DNA of 64,000 bases from Pseudomonadales bacterium (lineage in GTDB: Bacteria; Pseudomonadota; Gammaproteobacteria; Pseudomonadales; Pseudohongiellaceae): positions 27,377-91,376 of the forward strand of contig JAJEGU010000033.1 in assembly GCA_022819645.1 (NCBI GenBank). Reading direction: 5' to 3'. The first letter of the stretch is position 1. Each line of letters starts with the position of its first letter. The notes beneath the pieces are model-generated. The model was not told the DNA's origin. It worked only from the letters and a program-made list of their open reading frames with translations, and made no database searches. Positions 35,066-43,450 of this stretch are shown here, piece after piece. The position numbers and the translations under genes are program-made.

Positions 35066-35773
35066 TCAGCGGTAAGTGATCATGTCCGCGCTTCCCGCCC
35101 GCTCCAGGTGCGGCAGGGAGTTGAACTGCATGAGCGAGATTCTGCCATTACCGTACTTGATTCGGCTAACCGAACTGTTATGCACCATCCAGTTGGTGGC
35201 AATGGCCACAGAGTCGGGATAGCGCAGCACCCGCTGCAGCGCCAGGGCGATGACGCCGCCCGAAGTGGCCACCAGCACCCGGCTGCCCCGGCCGTGGCGC
35301 GCCATGATGCGATCCAGCGCCTGGTGGACGCGCAACTGGAAATCGGGCCAGCGTTCGAAACCCGGCTCGTCTTCCGCCGGCGTCAGCCGTCCGGCGATCC
35401 ACTTGGCCGCCGCGGCCTCGAACAGCCGCTGAAACAGCGCGCGGTCGCGCATGGGCCAGACGGGGGCGGGATCGAAATCCTCTTCCGCGGCGAAATCCCG
35501 CAGGTAGGAACGGATCAGCGGATCGCCATCGTATTCATTGAGCGCAGGATCGATGCGGGGGCTTTCTTCGTCGCCCACGAGTTCCCGCAATTCCGCCGCG
35601 GTTTCCCGCTGCCGCAGCAGGCTGCCGCAGTACAGGCAATCGAAAGTCTCGCCGAACTCGCGCCAGTGGCCGGCAAGCCGGCGCACCTGCTCGATGCCGA
35701 GTTCGCTGAGCTTGTCGTAGGTTTCCGCGCCGAATGTCGCCTGACCGTGGCGAACGAGAATGAGCTCACTCAT
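35066..35773 (-). CDS. Histidine phosphatase family protein
   Basis: 235 residues. It begins LILVRHGQATFG, the phosphohistidine motif, with the second Arg in YCGSLLRQRETA and the late His in VLVATSGGVIAL-type sequence (Gly/Ser replaces the more usual His-Gly there). It lies between the kinase-like gene and an acyl-CoA dehydrogenase, sharing one base with the latter (TAATG). A phosphatase beside a kinase in an acyl-CoA cluster is suggestive, but its substrate is unknown. Confidence 0.8.
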   Translation of the reverse strand: MSELILVRHGQATFGAETYDKLSELGIEQVRRLAGHWREFGETFDCLYCGSLLRQRETAAELRELVGDEESPRIDPALNEYDGDPLIRSYLRDFAAEEDFDPAPVWPMRDRALFQRLFEAAAAKWIAGRLTPAEDEPGFERWPDFQLRVHQALDRIMARHGRGSRVLVATSGGVIALALQRVLRYPDSVAIATNWMVHNSSVSRIKYGNGRISLMQFNSLPHLERAGSADMITYR

Positions 35774-36918
35774 TATCCGGCGTTCTGCAATCGGGTGAAG
35801 CGGGCGGTGTGGTAATCGGCGTCGCCGAACAGTAATTCGAGCCCGGTTACCTGCCGGAACAGGTGCGACACGTCAAGCTCGTCGGTCATGCCGATGCCGC
35901 CGTGAATCTGCACGGCTTCCTGGCCCACTTTGCGGATGGCCCTGCCCAGCCGGCTCTTGGCCGCGCTGACCGCCGCCGAGCGGCTTTGCCAGGGCGCGTC
36001 GGAATCGAGTTGCATCGCCGCCATCACGGTAATCGAACGGGCAAGCTGACATTCGATGAACATGTCCGCCATACGGTGCTGCAGCGCCTGGAAACTGCCG
36101 ATAGGCACGCCGAACTGCTTGCGGGTCTTGCTGTATTCCACGGTTTTCCGCAACAGGGTGTCGAGGGCGCCCACCGCCTGGGCGCAAACCGCCGCGGTGG
36201 CGTGATCGAATACCCGCTCCAGGGCCTCGTATGCGCCGCCGGGCTTGCCGAGCCGGGCCGATTCCGGCACGGTGACTTCGTTGAAGCTGATCCTGGCGGC
36301 CCGGCTGGCGTCCATATTGGCGTATGCCCGCACATCGACTCCCGGGGCGTCGCGGTCCACCAGAAACACGCTGAGGCCGTCGCTCCCGGTGACCGCGCCA
36401 CTTTCCCGGGCGGTTACCAGCAACTTGTCGGCATTGGGGCCATGGAGCACATTGACCTTGGCCCCGCTGAGAACGACATTGCCGCCTTCGCCGCGGGCAC
36501 TGAGGCGAACATGGGCCAGATTGTAGCGCGAGCCGGATTCGGCCCAGGCGCAGGCGAGCTGCAGATTGCCCACCATCAACGCCGGCAACAGTTCCTCCTT
36601 CTGTCGCGCATCGCCCAGGGCGGCAAGCAGGCGCCCCGCCAGAACCACAGACGGCAGGAAAGGTTCCAGCAGCATCGCCTTGCCGAATTCTTCCATCATC
36701 ACCATCAGGTCAACGGCGGAATCGCCAAAACCGCCGTCTTCGCCGGCGAAAGGCACGGTAAGCCAGCCCAGTTCGGCAAACAGTTTCCAGTTTTCCTCGC
36801 TGTAGCCGGTTTCGCTGGCGGCAATGCGGTTGCGGGTGTCGAAGTCGTATTGTTGCCGCACAAATTTGCCGACGCTCTCCTTGAGCATCTGCTGTTCTTC
36901 GGAATAGGAAAAGTCCAT
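35773..36918 (-). CDS. Acyl-CoA dehydrogenase (probable subunit of a heteromeric enzyme)
   Basis: 381 residues. It begins MDFSYSEEQQMLKESVGKF and ends with QIHGGIGMTDELDVSHLFRQV, both typical. The flavin-contact region reads ACAWAESGSRYNLAHV instead of the usual EP.AGSD form, so the substrate pocket has diverged. In actinobacterial and proteobacterial steroid and side-chain degradation, two neighbouring dissimilar acyl-CoA dehydrogenases form an alpha2beta2 enzyme; this gene and the next fit that arrangement. That is inference from context. Confidence 0.86.
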   Translation of the reverse strand: MDFSYSEEQQMLKESVGKFVRQQYDFDTRNRIAASETGYSEENWKLFAELGWLTVPFAGEDGGFGDSAVDLMVMMEEFGKAMLLEPFLPSVVLAGRLLAALGDARQKEELLPALMVGNLQLACAWAESGSRYNLAHVRLSARGEGGNVVLSGAKVNVLHGPNADKLLVTARESGAVTGSDGLSVFLVDRDAPGVDVRAYANMDASRAARISFNEVTVPESARLGKPGGAYEALERVFDHATAAVCAQAVGALDTLLRKTVEYSKTRKQFGVPIGSFQALQHRMADMFIECQLARSITVMAAMQLDSDAPWQSRSAAVSAAKSRLGRAIRKVGQEAVQIHGGIGMTDELDVSHLFRQVTGLELLFGDADYHTARFTRLQNAG

Positions 36919-36954
36919 GGATGCCTTACTCTTTCTCTTTGAATCGGGCCGAAC

Positions 36955-38154
36955 CTACAGTCCAAGCACGGCCTTGCAGATGATGTTGCGCTGGACCTCG
37001 TTGGAGCCGCCGAAAATCGACAGCTTGCGGTCATTGAGATACACCAGCCCCTGGCCGGCAAGCCCGCCGGGCTCCAGGGTCGTTCCCTGGAAGCCTTCGT
37101 CGAACTGTTCCGGCAGGTAGGGCAGACTGTGGTAGGCGCCCAACTCAAGAAACATCTCGTCGATGCGCTGGGCGAGTTCGGTGCCGACGATCTTGAGGAT
37201 CGAGGATTCCGGGCCGGGGGATTTGCCCACGCTCAAGGAAGCCAGGGTCCGCAGTTCGGCGTATTCCAGCGCCTTCAACTCGATTTCAAGCCCGGCGAGG
37301 CGGTGGCTGAACACCGGGTCCTCCAGCATGCTGCCGCCCTGGCCGTCGTCGAGGCTTGCCGCGGCCCGGCGCAGGGCGCGCAGGCGGCGGGTGCTGCGGG
37401 GAACCAGGGCGATATTGGTGCGCTCATGGGTCAGCAGCACCTTGGCGTAGGTCCAGCCCTTGTTTTCCTCGCCGATCAGGTTTTCCGCCGGAACGCGCAC
37501 CTCATCGAAGAAGATCTCGTTCACTTCGCTGTGGCCGTCGAGCAGGACGATGGGCTTGTGGGAAACGCCGGGTGAATGCATGTCGATGAGCAGGAAGCTG
37601 ATGCCCTCCTGCTTCTTGACCGTGGTATCGGTGCGAACCAGGCAGAAAATCCAGTCGGCGTACTGCCCGTAGGTGTTCCAGGTCTTGGCGCCGTTGACGA
37701 TGTAGTGGTCGCCGTCACGCACGGCGGAGGTCTTGAGCGAGGCCAGGTCCGACCCGGAATTGGGTTCGGAATAACCCTGGCACCACCAGACATTGCTTTG
37801 CAGGATGTCGGGCAGGAAACGCTGCTGCTGCTCCCCGCTGCCGTAAGCCATGAGTACCGGCGCCACCATCTTCATGCCGAAAGGCACCGGCTCCGGCGCG
37901 CCGGTCAAGCCCATTTCCATGGCGAAAATGTGTTTTTGGGTGGGGCTCCAGCCGGTGCCGCCATGCTCCACCGGCCAATTCGGCGCGGCCCAGCCCTTCT
38001 CAAAGAGGATCTTCTGCCAATGGACGATCTCGTCCTTGCTCAGGCGGATTCCGGCGTCCACCTTGTCGCGATACGCTGTTGGGAATTCGTTTTGCAGGAA
38101 TTCCCTGACTTCATCCCGAAAGGCGGCATCTTCCGGCGAAAAATCCGCATTCAC
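36955..38154 (-). CDS. Acyl-CoA dehydrogenase (probable catalytic partner)
   Basis: 399 residues from the GTG at 38154 (VNADFSPEDAAFRDEV), with GGGAGA upstream; the track's longer start adds a basic tail with no ribosome site. It carries the canonical EPNSGSDLASLKT motif and an N-terminal helix pattern of the long-chain/steroid-type dehydrogenases. It is the first gene of the four-gene cluster. With the next gene it probably forms a two-subunit dehydrogenase. Confidence 0.86.
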   Translation of the reverse strand: MNADFSPEDAAFRDEVREFLQNEFPTAYRDKVDAGIRLSKDEIVHWQKILFEKGWAAPNWPVEHGGTGWSPTQKHIFAMEMGLTGAPEPVPFGMKMVAPVLMAYGSGEQQQRFLPDILQSNVWWCQGYSEPNSGSDLASLKTSAVRDGDHYIVNGAKTWNTYGQYADWIFCLVRTDTTVKKQEGISFLLIDMHSPGVSHKPIVLLDGHSEVNEIFFDEVRVPAENLIGEENKGWTYAKVLLTHERTNIALVPRSTRRLRALRRAAASLDDGQGGSMLEDPVFSHRLAGLEIELKALEYAELRTLASLSVGKSPGPESSILKIVGTELAQRIDEMFLELGAYHSLPYLPEQFDEGFQGTTLEPGGLAGQGLVYLNDRKLSIFGGSNEVQRNIICKAVLGL

Positions 38155-38318
38155 TGTGTGTCTCCCAAACCGTTGCTGGCGCAAATCGCCATGAAACCCG
38201 AACCCCACGCCCCCCGACAACCGGCGGCAAGATTATCATGGGCCGGGGGCCAGCGCTATGCGCAGGCGGCATCTTTCGTGGCACTGCGTGTCCCTTCCGT
38301 TATTCTGCTCGGTGGGTG

Positions 38319-38522
38319 TCCCATTCAAGGCTGGAAAGCCTGTCCGCGGCCAGCGAGAAGATTCACGACTCTTTCGGCGACTCGCGCCTGCCTTCGAGCC
38401 TTGATATTCTGCACTGGCCCGGAGTCATCGAGACCGACGCGGCGGTCCAGACCACCCGCAATGCGCTCGATCTGAAAGTACTCATCGAACAAATCAGGGA
38501 ACAGGTACAGAACATTGAATGA
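38319..38522 (+). pseudogene. Gene remnant, possibly the tail of a nucleotidyltransferase-like protein
   Basis: The open frame to 38522 carries SRLESLSAASEKIHDSFGDSRLPSSLDILHWPGV. The GDSRLP..LDILHW part faintly resembles the end of minimal nucleotidyltransferase domains (DSDLP..VD..DW). There is no upstream start region or catalytic motif. It may be the surviving 3' end of a gene lost by recombination; the family guess is weak. Confidence 0.3.
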
Positions 38523-38744
38523 CAATCTGGAACAACAGGGCGGCAACAGGGGAATTCCGGCGCTGCCTATCGCGGTCCTCTTCATCGTGGCGCTGGCCGC
38601 GCTGGGCATGGCCGTACGCTATGGCCTTCACGGCCATCCGAGTCTGGCCTATTGCGTCTTTGCCGTATTCTTTTCGACCAATTTCTGCTGATCTGTTTCT
38701 GGGAAGTGATTCTCGACGGCAACTATCAGGTGCTGGGATTCTGA
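38515..38744 (+). pseudogene. Small membrane protein gene with a one-base frameshift
   Basis: A TTG start overlapping the previous frame gives NDNLEQQGGNRGIPALPIAVLFIVALAALGM... with a transmembrane segment, then VFAVFFSTNF and an early stop at 38689. Shifting by one base at the TTT of AATTTCTG continues sensibly as LLICFWEVILDGNYQVLGF and stops at 38744. This suggests a lost T, by mutation or sequencing error. The intact product would be about 76 residues with two membrane helices. I do not recognise it. Confidence 0.45.
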
Positions 38745-38770
38745 CGCCGCAGGCGAGACGGAGGTAAATC

Positions 38771-39655
38771 ATGCGTATCTTGCTGTTTTTGTTGACCAAC
38801 TTCTCGATATTGCTGTTGATCAGCGTCACCTTTCGCGTGTTCGGCATCGAAAGCATGCTGCTTTCGAGCGGCACGGGACTCGATATGAACGCGTTGCTGT
38901 TGTTTTCCGCCGCGTTCGGATTCGGCGGCGCCTTCATTTCGCTGGCCCTGTCGAAGTGGATGGCCAAGCGCTCGATGCGAGTGGAAGTCGTCAAGACGCC
39001 TTCGAATCAGCAGGAGCGCTGGCTTCTGCAAACCGTCGAGCGTCAGGCGCAGCGCGCCGGCATCGGCATGCCGGAAGTGGGGATCTTTCCGTCCGATGTG
39101 GTCAACGCCTTCGCCACAGGAATGCGGCGCAACAACGCGCTTGTCGCGGTCAGCAGCGGCCTGTTGCGCAAGATGACACAGGACGAAGCCGAGGCCGTAC
39201 TCGCTCACGAGGTCGCCCACGTCGCCAACGGCGACATGGTTACCATGGGCCTGCTGCAAGGCGTACTGAACACTTTCGTGATCTTCCTTTCGAGAGTGAT
39301 CGGCCACGTCGTCGACCGGGTCGTATTCAGAAACGAACGCGGATTCGGCATCGGCTATTTCGTCGTTTCCATCGTTGCCCAGATTGTGCTGTCGATCCTC
39401 GCGACCATCGTCGTCATGTGGTTCAGCCGCTGGCGCGAATTCCGCGCCGACGTCGGCGGCGCCAATCTGGCGGGCCGGCAGAAGATGATCGCCGCACTCC
39501 AGCGTCTGCAACAGAATCAGGCCGAAGACCTGCCCGGAGAACTCGCCGCTTTCGGCATCAACGGCGGCCGCCCGACCGGCCTGCGCGCGCTGTTCATGTC
39601 GCATCCGCCGCTCGAAGACAGGATAGCCGCCCTGCAGAAACCCGGGGTGCTCTGA
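38771..39655 (+). CDS. htpX: Membrane zinc metalloprotease HtpX
   Basis: 294 residues with two N-terminal transmembrane segments (ILLFLLTNFSILLLISVTF and about 38-58) and the zinc motif HEVAH near residue 144. Two further hydrophobic stretches follow, and the third ligand lies in RWREFRADVGGANLAG. HtpX is an inner-membrane quality-control protease that degrades damaged membrane proteins and is often stress-induced. It is followed by gmk with 13 bases between. Codon choice here leans more to TCG/GTC than in neighbouring genes, by eye. Confidence 0.93.
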   Translation: MRILLFLLTNFSILLLISVTFRVFGIESMLLSSGTGLDMNALLLFSAAFGFGGAFISLALSKWMAKRSMRVEVVKTPSNQQERWLLQTVERQAQRAGIGMPEVGIFPSDVVNAFATGMRRNNALVAVSSGLLRKMTQDEAEAVLAHEVAHVANGDMVTMGLLQGVLNTFVIFLSRVIGHVVDRVVFRNERGFGIGYFVVSIVAQIVLSILATIVVMWFSRWREFRADVGGANLAGRQKMIAALQRLQQNQAEDLPGELAAFGINGGRPTGLRALFMSHPPLEDRIAALQKPGVL

Positions 39656-39668
39656 TATTGGATTCACC

Positions 39669-40277
39669 ATGACAAGCGGCGCGCTTTTCATCGTCACCGC
39701 CCCTTCCGGGGCGGGCAAGACCAGCCTGGTCAGGGAGCTCGTCAAGGACGACGATTCGCTTTGCATCTCCGTCTCCCATACGACCCGCCCGAGACGCGAG
39801 GGAGAACGCGACGGCGTCGACTATTTCTTCGTCGACCGCGAAGAGTTCGAACGCAAGCTGGCGGAAAACACCTTCCTCGAACACGCCGAAGTCTACGGCC
39901 ACTACTACGGCACCTCGCGCGAATGGGTACAACAGCAGCGCGAGCAAGGCCTCGACGTAATCCTCGAAATAGACTGGCAGGGAGCCGAGCAAGTCCGCAA
40001 ACTCGACCCGACCGCCTGCTCCATCTTCATCCTGCCCCCATCGGTCGAAACCTTGCGCCAGCGTCTCGAAACCCGAGCTCTCGACGACGAAAAAACCATC
40101 GAACGCCGCATGCGCCAGGCTCGGCAGGAACTCGCCCAGTCAAGAAAATCGGATTACCTGGTAATCAACGAAGAATTCGAACGCGCCCTCGCCGACATCC
40201 GCGCCATCATCCGCTCCCGCCACCTGCGCCGCGAAGAACAACAAACCCGCTACGCCAACCTGATGGACTCCCTGTAG
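39669..40277 (+). CDS. gmk: Guanylate kinase
   Basis: 202 residues. The P-loop is APSGAGKTS (about residues 10-18), the GMP-binding segment is SHTTRPRREGERDGVDYFFV, and the lid region is RLETRALDDEKTIERRM. It phosphorylates GMP to GDP with ATP, an essential purine step. In many gammaproteobacteria gmk is followed by rpoZ, but here a terminator and a repeat follow instead. Confidence 0.94.
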   Translation: MTSGALFIVTAPSGAGKTSLVRELVKDDDSLCISVSHTTRPRREGERDGVDYFFVDREEFERKLAENTFLEHAEVYGHYYGTSREWVQQQREQGLDVILEIDWQGAEQVRKLDPTACSIFILPPSVETLRQRLETRALDDEKTIERRMRQARQELAQSRKSDYLVINEEFERALADIRAIIRSRHLRREEQQTRYANLMDSL

Positions 40278-40279
40278 CG

Positions 40280-40301
40280 ATTCCTGTTTTTCAGGAATTT
40301 T
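40280..40301 (+). terminator. Rho-independent terminator after gmk
   Basis: ATTCCTG and CAGGAAT with a TTTTT loop, followed by TTTT, just after the gmk stop. The stem is short (7 bp) and of moderate strength. Confidence 0.6.
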
Positions 40302-40395
40302 GACCACATATACACGGAGAGGAATGCACTTTCCGAAGGGAATGGGCTTGGTTGCCCCGAAAGCCTGCGGATTCCCGATTCCGACTCGTAAACCT

Positions 40396-40560
40396 AGGAG
40401 CCTGCGCCGTAGGAATTCACGGCTGCAAATCCGCTCTCATCCGCGCCCCTGGCCGCTCGATTTCGTTGAATATCCACCAATATTCGCCTCAATCGACCGG
40501 CCAGGGGCGCGGCGATAGCGAATTTTCGCTTTCGCGAATTCCTACGGCGCAGGCTCCTAG
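40396..40560 (-). repeat. Family A MITE-like element, copy 2
   Basis: 165 bp, opposite orientation to copy 1, flanked on both sides by CTAG. The 23-bp ends pair perfectly (AGGAGCCTGCGCCGTAGGAATTC). Its right-hand CTAG provides the stop codon of the 44-codon ORF. Confidence 0.9.
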
Positions 40561-40691
40561 CTGGCGTTGGTGGAGAGGAAGGTCAGCAGGTTTTGTTCGA
40601 TGGTTTCGGACAGGCCGGGGACGAACAGGATGGCGCCCGCGACCAGCACGGTGACCGCCACGCAAACTGCGAGATAGGTTCTGTTCGACAT
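40557..40691 (-). CDS. Small single-pass membrane protein (44 aa)
   Basis: This ORF is too short for the track. It begins MSNRTYLAVCVAVTVLVAGA, has one transmembrane segment (about 6-26) and ends LTFLSTNAS. The ribosome site AGGAGG lies five bases before the ATG and overlaps the stop codon of the upstream gene, so the two are almost certainly co-translated. The stop codon belongs to the end of repeat A copy 2, so the original C-terminus may have been different. The family is unknown. Confidence 0.55.
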   Translation of the reverse strand: MSNRTYLAVCVAVTVLVAGAILFVPGLSETIEQNLLTFLSTNAS

Positions 40692-40700
40692 AGGAGCCTC

Positions 40701-41231
40701 CTAAACGTCCTGGCCGCGCGGGGCGAGTTCGAATACCCAGAGGTTGCCCGACTCCACGCTTTCGCGGCTGGAATTGCCGCCGTATTTTTCACGCAGGGCG
40801 GCCGTGACGCCATCGAGCGCGTCGCCCTCGCGGATGCGCACGATTTCGCGTTCGTAGCGCACGCCGTCGATGCGCACGACGGCCATGCCGTCGCCTTCGT
40901 CCGCGTCTACCGCCCAATGTTTCCAGATGCGCCCGAGCGTCGTGCCCATGTAGCCGCTGACCACGTACAACCTGCCCTCGCTTTCGAGTATGAATATCAG
41001 GCGCGAGCTCGGCGGGGCCGGGTTGGTCAATTCGAGTTCAACCAGGCTAATGTCCCGAGTGAAGCTCCAGTCGGGTTCAGGGCCGGTGTAGAGCTCGCCG
41101 GAGACGAGTTCGCCGCCTGGAAATACGATGGAAGGGCCGTCCGCATTGCGATTTTCCATCCTCAGGGTGACATAGGCCACCACCGGAATCAGCACCAGAA
41201 TGCCAATCACCTGCAGAATCAATCGCAACAT
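40701..41231 (-). CDS. Membrane-anchored protein of unknown function next to a PQQ dehydrogenase
   Basis: 176 residues with an N-terminal anchor (LILQVIGILVLIPVVAYVTL). The soluble part has alternating strands (SRLIFILESEGRLYVVSGYMGTTLGRIWKHW, MAVVRIDGVRYEREIVRI) that suggest a small beta-barrel, loosely like FMN-binding split barrels, though no cofactor motif is clear. It lies 26 bases after the PQQ dehydrogenase gene and is followed at once by the 44-aa membrane protein gene. It could be a helper or electron-transfer anchor for that enzyme. That is inference. Confidence 0.55.
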   Translation of the reverse strand: MLRLILQVIGILVLIPVVAYVTLRMENRNADGPSIVFPGGELVSGELYTGPEPDWSFTRDISLVELELTNPAPPSSRLIFILESEGRLYVVSGYMGTTLGRIWKHWAVDADEGDGMAVVRIDGVRYEREIVRIREGDALDGVTAALREKYGGNSSRESVESGNLWVFELAPRGQDV

Positions 41232-41257
41232 CGCACAGCCCTCCCGTGGTCGGCCTG

Positions 41258-43285
41258 TCAGTACCCGGACGTTTGCGGATATGCAGCCGGCAGGGCCATG
41301 GCGGTCAGTTTCGCGCCGGTCTGCAACATGATGTACTGGTGCCCGTCGTGGACCCAGGAACTCATGCCGTAGTTGGATCGGGCCGGCGCTTCGATCTCGG
41401 CCATGATCTCGCCGCTTTCCTTGTCGATCGAATACAGCATCGGCGTGCCGTCGCTGGCGACATCGGAATAGACGAGCATATTGGGCGTTACCACCATCGG
41501 CACGAGATTGCCGGTGCCGGTGTTGCCGACATCCACGCCTTCCAGCGCCGGACTGTTGGCGATGCGGGCCGGGGTTTCACCGGTGGGAATCTGCCACAGG
41601 TGTTCGCCGGTGTTCATGTCGATGGCGACGATGCGGCTGTACGGCGGCTTCCACACCGGAATGCCGGACTGCAAGCGCGGCGGCCGCGCGGTGGCGCCGC
41701 GTACGCTGTTGGCGTATTCCGCCAGGGTCGTACCGGTCGGATTGGCAAACAACAGGTCGGCTTCCTCGCCGGGAATCAGGCGCAGGACGAAACAGGCCTT
41801 GTGCGAGGAAACGTACAGCACGCCGGAATTCGGATCGGCCACGGGCGGCGAGGTGATATTGGCGCCGCCGGCCCCACCCGGACAGTTCATCGCGCCGTAC
41901 TTGCCTTCCGGATTGTCAGCGTGAATGGGCGGATTGAACAGGGGGCCCATCACATAATCGTCCATCACTTCCAGCGCTTCGGCGCGCAGTTCCGGCGTGA
42001 AATCGACGAGGTCGTCCTCGGTGATGCCCTGCATGTCGAAAGGCTCGGGCCAGGTCACATGAGGCTGGGTCGGCGACAGCACTTCGCCGGGCACGATCGA
42101 AGGCGGCACCGGCCGGTCGACGATGGGCCAGACCGGTTCGCCGGTGAGACGGTTGAAGGTGTAAACCCAGGCTTGCTTGGTCACCTGGGCGACCGCGGGA
42201 ATGGCCTGGCCGTCCACGTTGATATCGAGCAGCACAGGCGCCGTGGGCGTGTCGAAATTCCAGATCTCGTGTTTCACGAACTGGAAGTGCCAGGCGCGCT
42301 CGCCGGTGCGGGTGTCGAGGGCGATGATGCTGGCGCCATAGAGATTATCGCCGGGGCGGAAGCCGCCGTAATAGTCGATGGTCGCGCTGTTGGTGGGAAT
42401 GAATACCAGGTTGTTCGCCGGGTCGGCCGACAGCGGCGCCCAGGAAGAGACGTCGCCGGTCCACTGCCAGGCGTCGTTTTCCCAGGTCTCGTGACCGTAT
42501 TCGCCGGGCCGGGGAATGACGTTGAATTTCCACTTGAAGTCGCCGGTGTTCTTGTCGTAGGCGAGGATGTCGCCCGGCACGTTCTCGACGCGGGCTTGCA
42601 GGTAGCCCTGTTCGGCGGAATTGCCGATGACGATGGTGTCGTTCACCACGATGGGCGGCGAGGAGGACGTGATATAGCCGGTCTCCAGCGGAATGCCCTC
42701 ATAGGGGTCGTAGGGATGACCCAGGTCGGCCAGCAGGTCCACTACGCCGGTTTGAGGGAAGCCTTCGATCGGCACGGGATTGCCGAAGCCTTCCAGCGGA
42801 ATGCCGGTCTTGGCGTCGAGCGCGGTGAGGAAGAAACCGGGAGAAACGATGTAGATCACGCCGCGGCCATCGACTTCCGCATAGGCCACGCCCTTGCCGT
42901 AATCGGCGCGCATGGAATATTCGGCGCGCGGGGTGTCGGGCTCGCGATAGGTCCAGATGGTGTCGCCGGTCTTCGGATCGATGGCGACCACGTAGCGCTT
43001 GTAGCCCACCACGGTGTACAGGATGCCGTCGATCAGCGATGGCGTGGAGCGCCCGCTCACGGCGTTGAAACTGGCGCCGTCCCACTCCCAGACGACTTCG
43101 AGTTCGCCGAAGTTCTCGGCGGTGATCTCGTCCGCGGGGGTAAAGCGGGTATGGGCGAAGTCATTGCCGAGGGTGAACCATTGGCCAGCGTCGGTGCTGT
43201 ACAACTCGCCATCAGCAGCGCCAGTGGACCCGGCAATGCACAAGAACAGCGCCGGCAGCCACTTCTTAAAGTGAAATAATTGCAT
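41258..43285 (-). CDS. PQQ-binding-like quinoprotein dehydrogenase
   Basis: 675 residues from the ATG at 43285, which begins a signal peptide (LFHFKKWLPALFLCIAGSTGA). The body is a beta-propeller with repeated VVAIDPKTGDTIW, ILAYDKNTGDFKWKF, IIALDTRTGERAWHF and IVAIDMNTGEHLWQI docking motifs, as in PQQ alcohol and glucose dehydrogenases. No CXXCH haem motif is present, so it needs an external electron acceptor. It is a periplasmic oxidase of alcohols or sugars by family; the substrate is unknown. It is divergent from the exported FAH gene. Confidence 0.85.
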   Translation of the reverse strand: MQLFHFKKWLPALFLCIAGSTGAADGELYSTDAGQWFTLGNDFAHTRFTPADEITAENFGELEVVWEWDGASFNAVSGRSTPSLIDGILYTVVGYKRYVVAIDPKTGDTIWTYREPDTPRAEYSMRADYGKGVAYAEVDGRGVIYIVSPGFFLTALDAKTGIPLEGFGNPVPIEGFPQTGVVDLLADLGHPYDPYEGIPLETGYITSSSPPIVVNDTIVIGNSAEQGYLQARVENVPGDILAYDKNTGDFKWKFNVIPRPGEYGHETWENDAWQWTGDVSSWAPLSADPANNLVFIPTNSATIDYYGGFRPGDNLYGASIIALDTRTGERAWHFQFVKHEIWNFDTPTAPVLLDINVDGQAIPAVAQVTKQAWVYTFNRLTGEPVWPIVDRPVPPSIVPGEVLSPTQPHVTWPEPFDMQGITEDDLVDFTPELRAEALEVMDDYVMGPLFNPPIHADNPEGKYGAMNCPGGAGGANITSPPVADPNSGVLYVSSHKACFVLRLIPGEEADLLFANPTGTTLAEYANSVRGATARPPRLQSGIPVWKPPYSRIVAIDMNTGEHLWQIPTGETPARIANSPALEGVDVGNTGTGNLVPMVVTPNMLVYSDVASDGTPMLYSIDKESGEIMAEIEAPARSNYGMSSWVHDGHQYIMLQTGAKLTAMALPAAYPQTSGY

Positions 43286-43450
43286 GAGATGTCCTCCAGA
43301 ATCCGCGTGATCTTCCCATATTTCCACAGATTGTTCATCTCCGTTGGCAAACCCGGCCAGACCATCCCCAGGAGGCTCCGAGGTTGACCGCTACCAGGCT
43401 GCCCGCTTAGCATCAGCTTGCCGCAAGGCATTCCCTGACAGGAGACCGAC

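Noticed and set aside
41246-43279. 677-codon plus-strand ORF opposite the PQQ dehydrogenase
   Set aside because: Shadow frame, rich in H, G, R and D from reverse codon bias; the minus-strand propeller motifs are clear.
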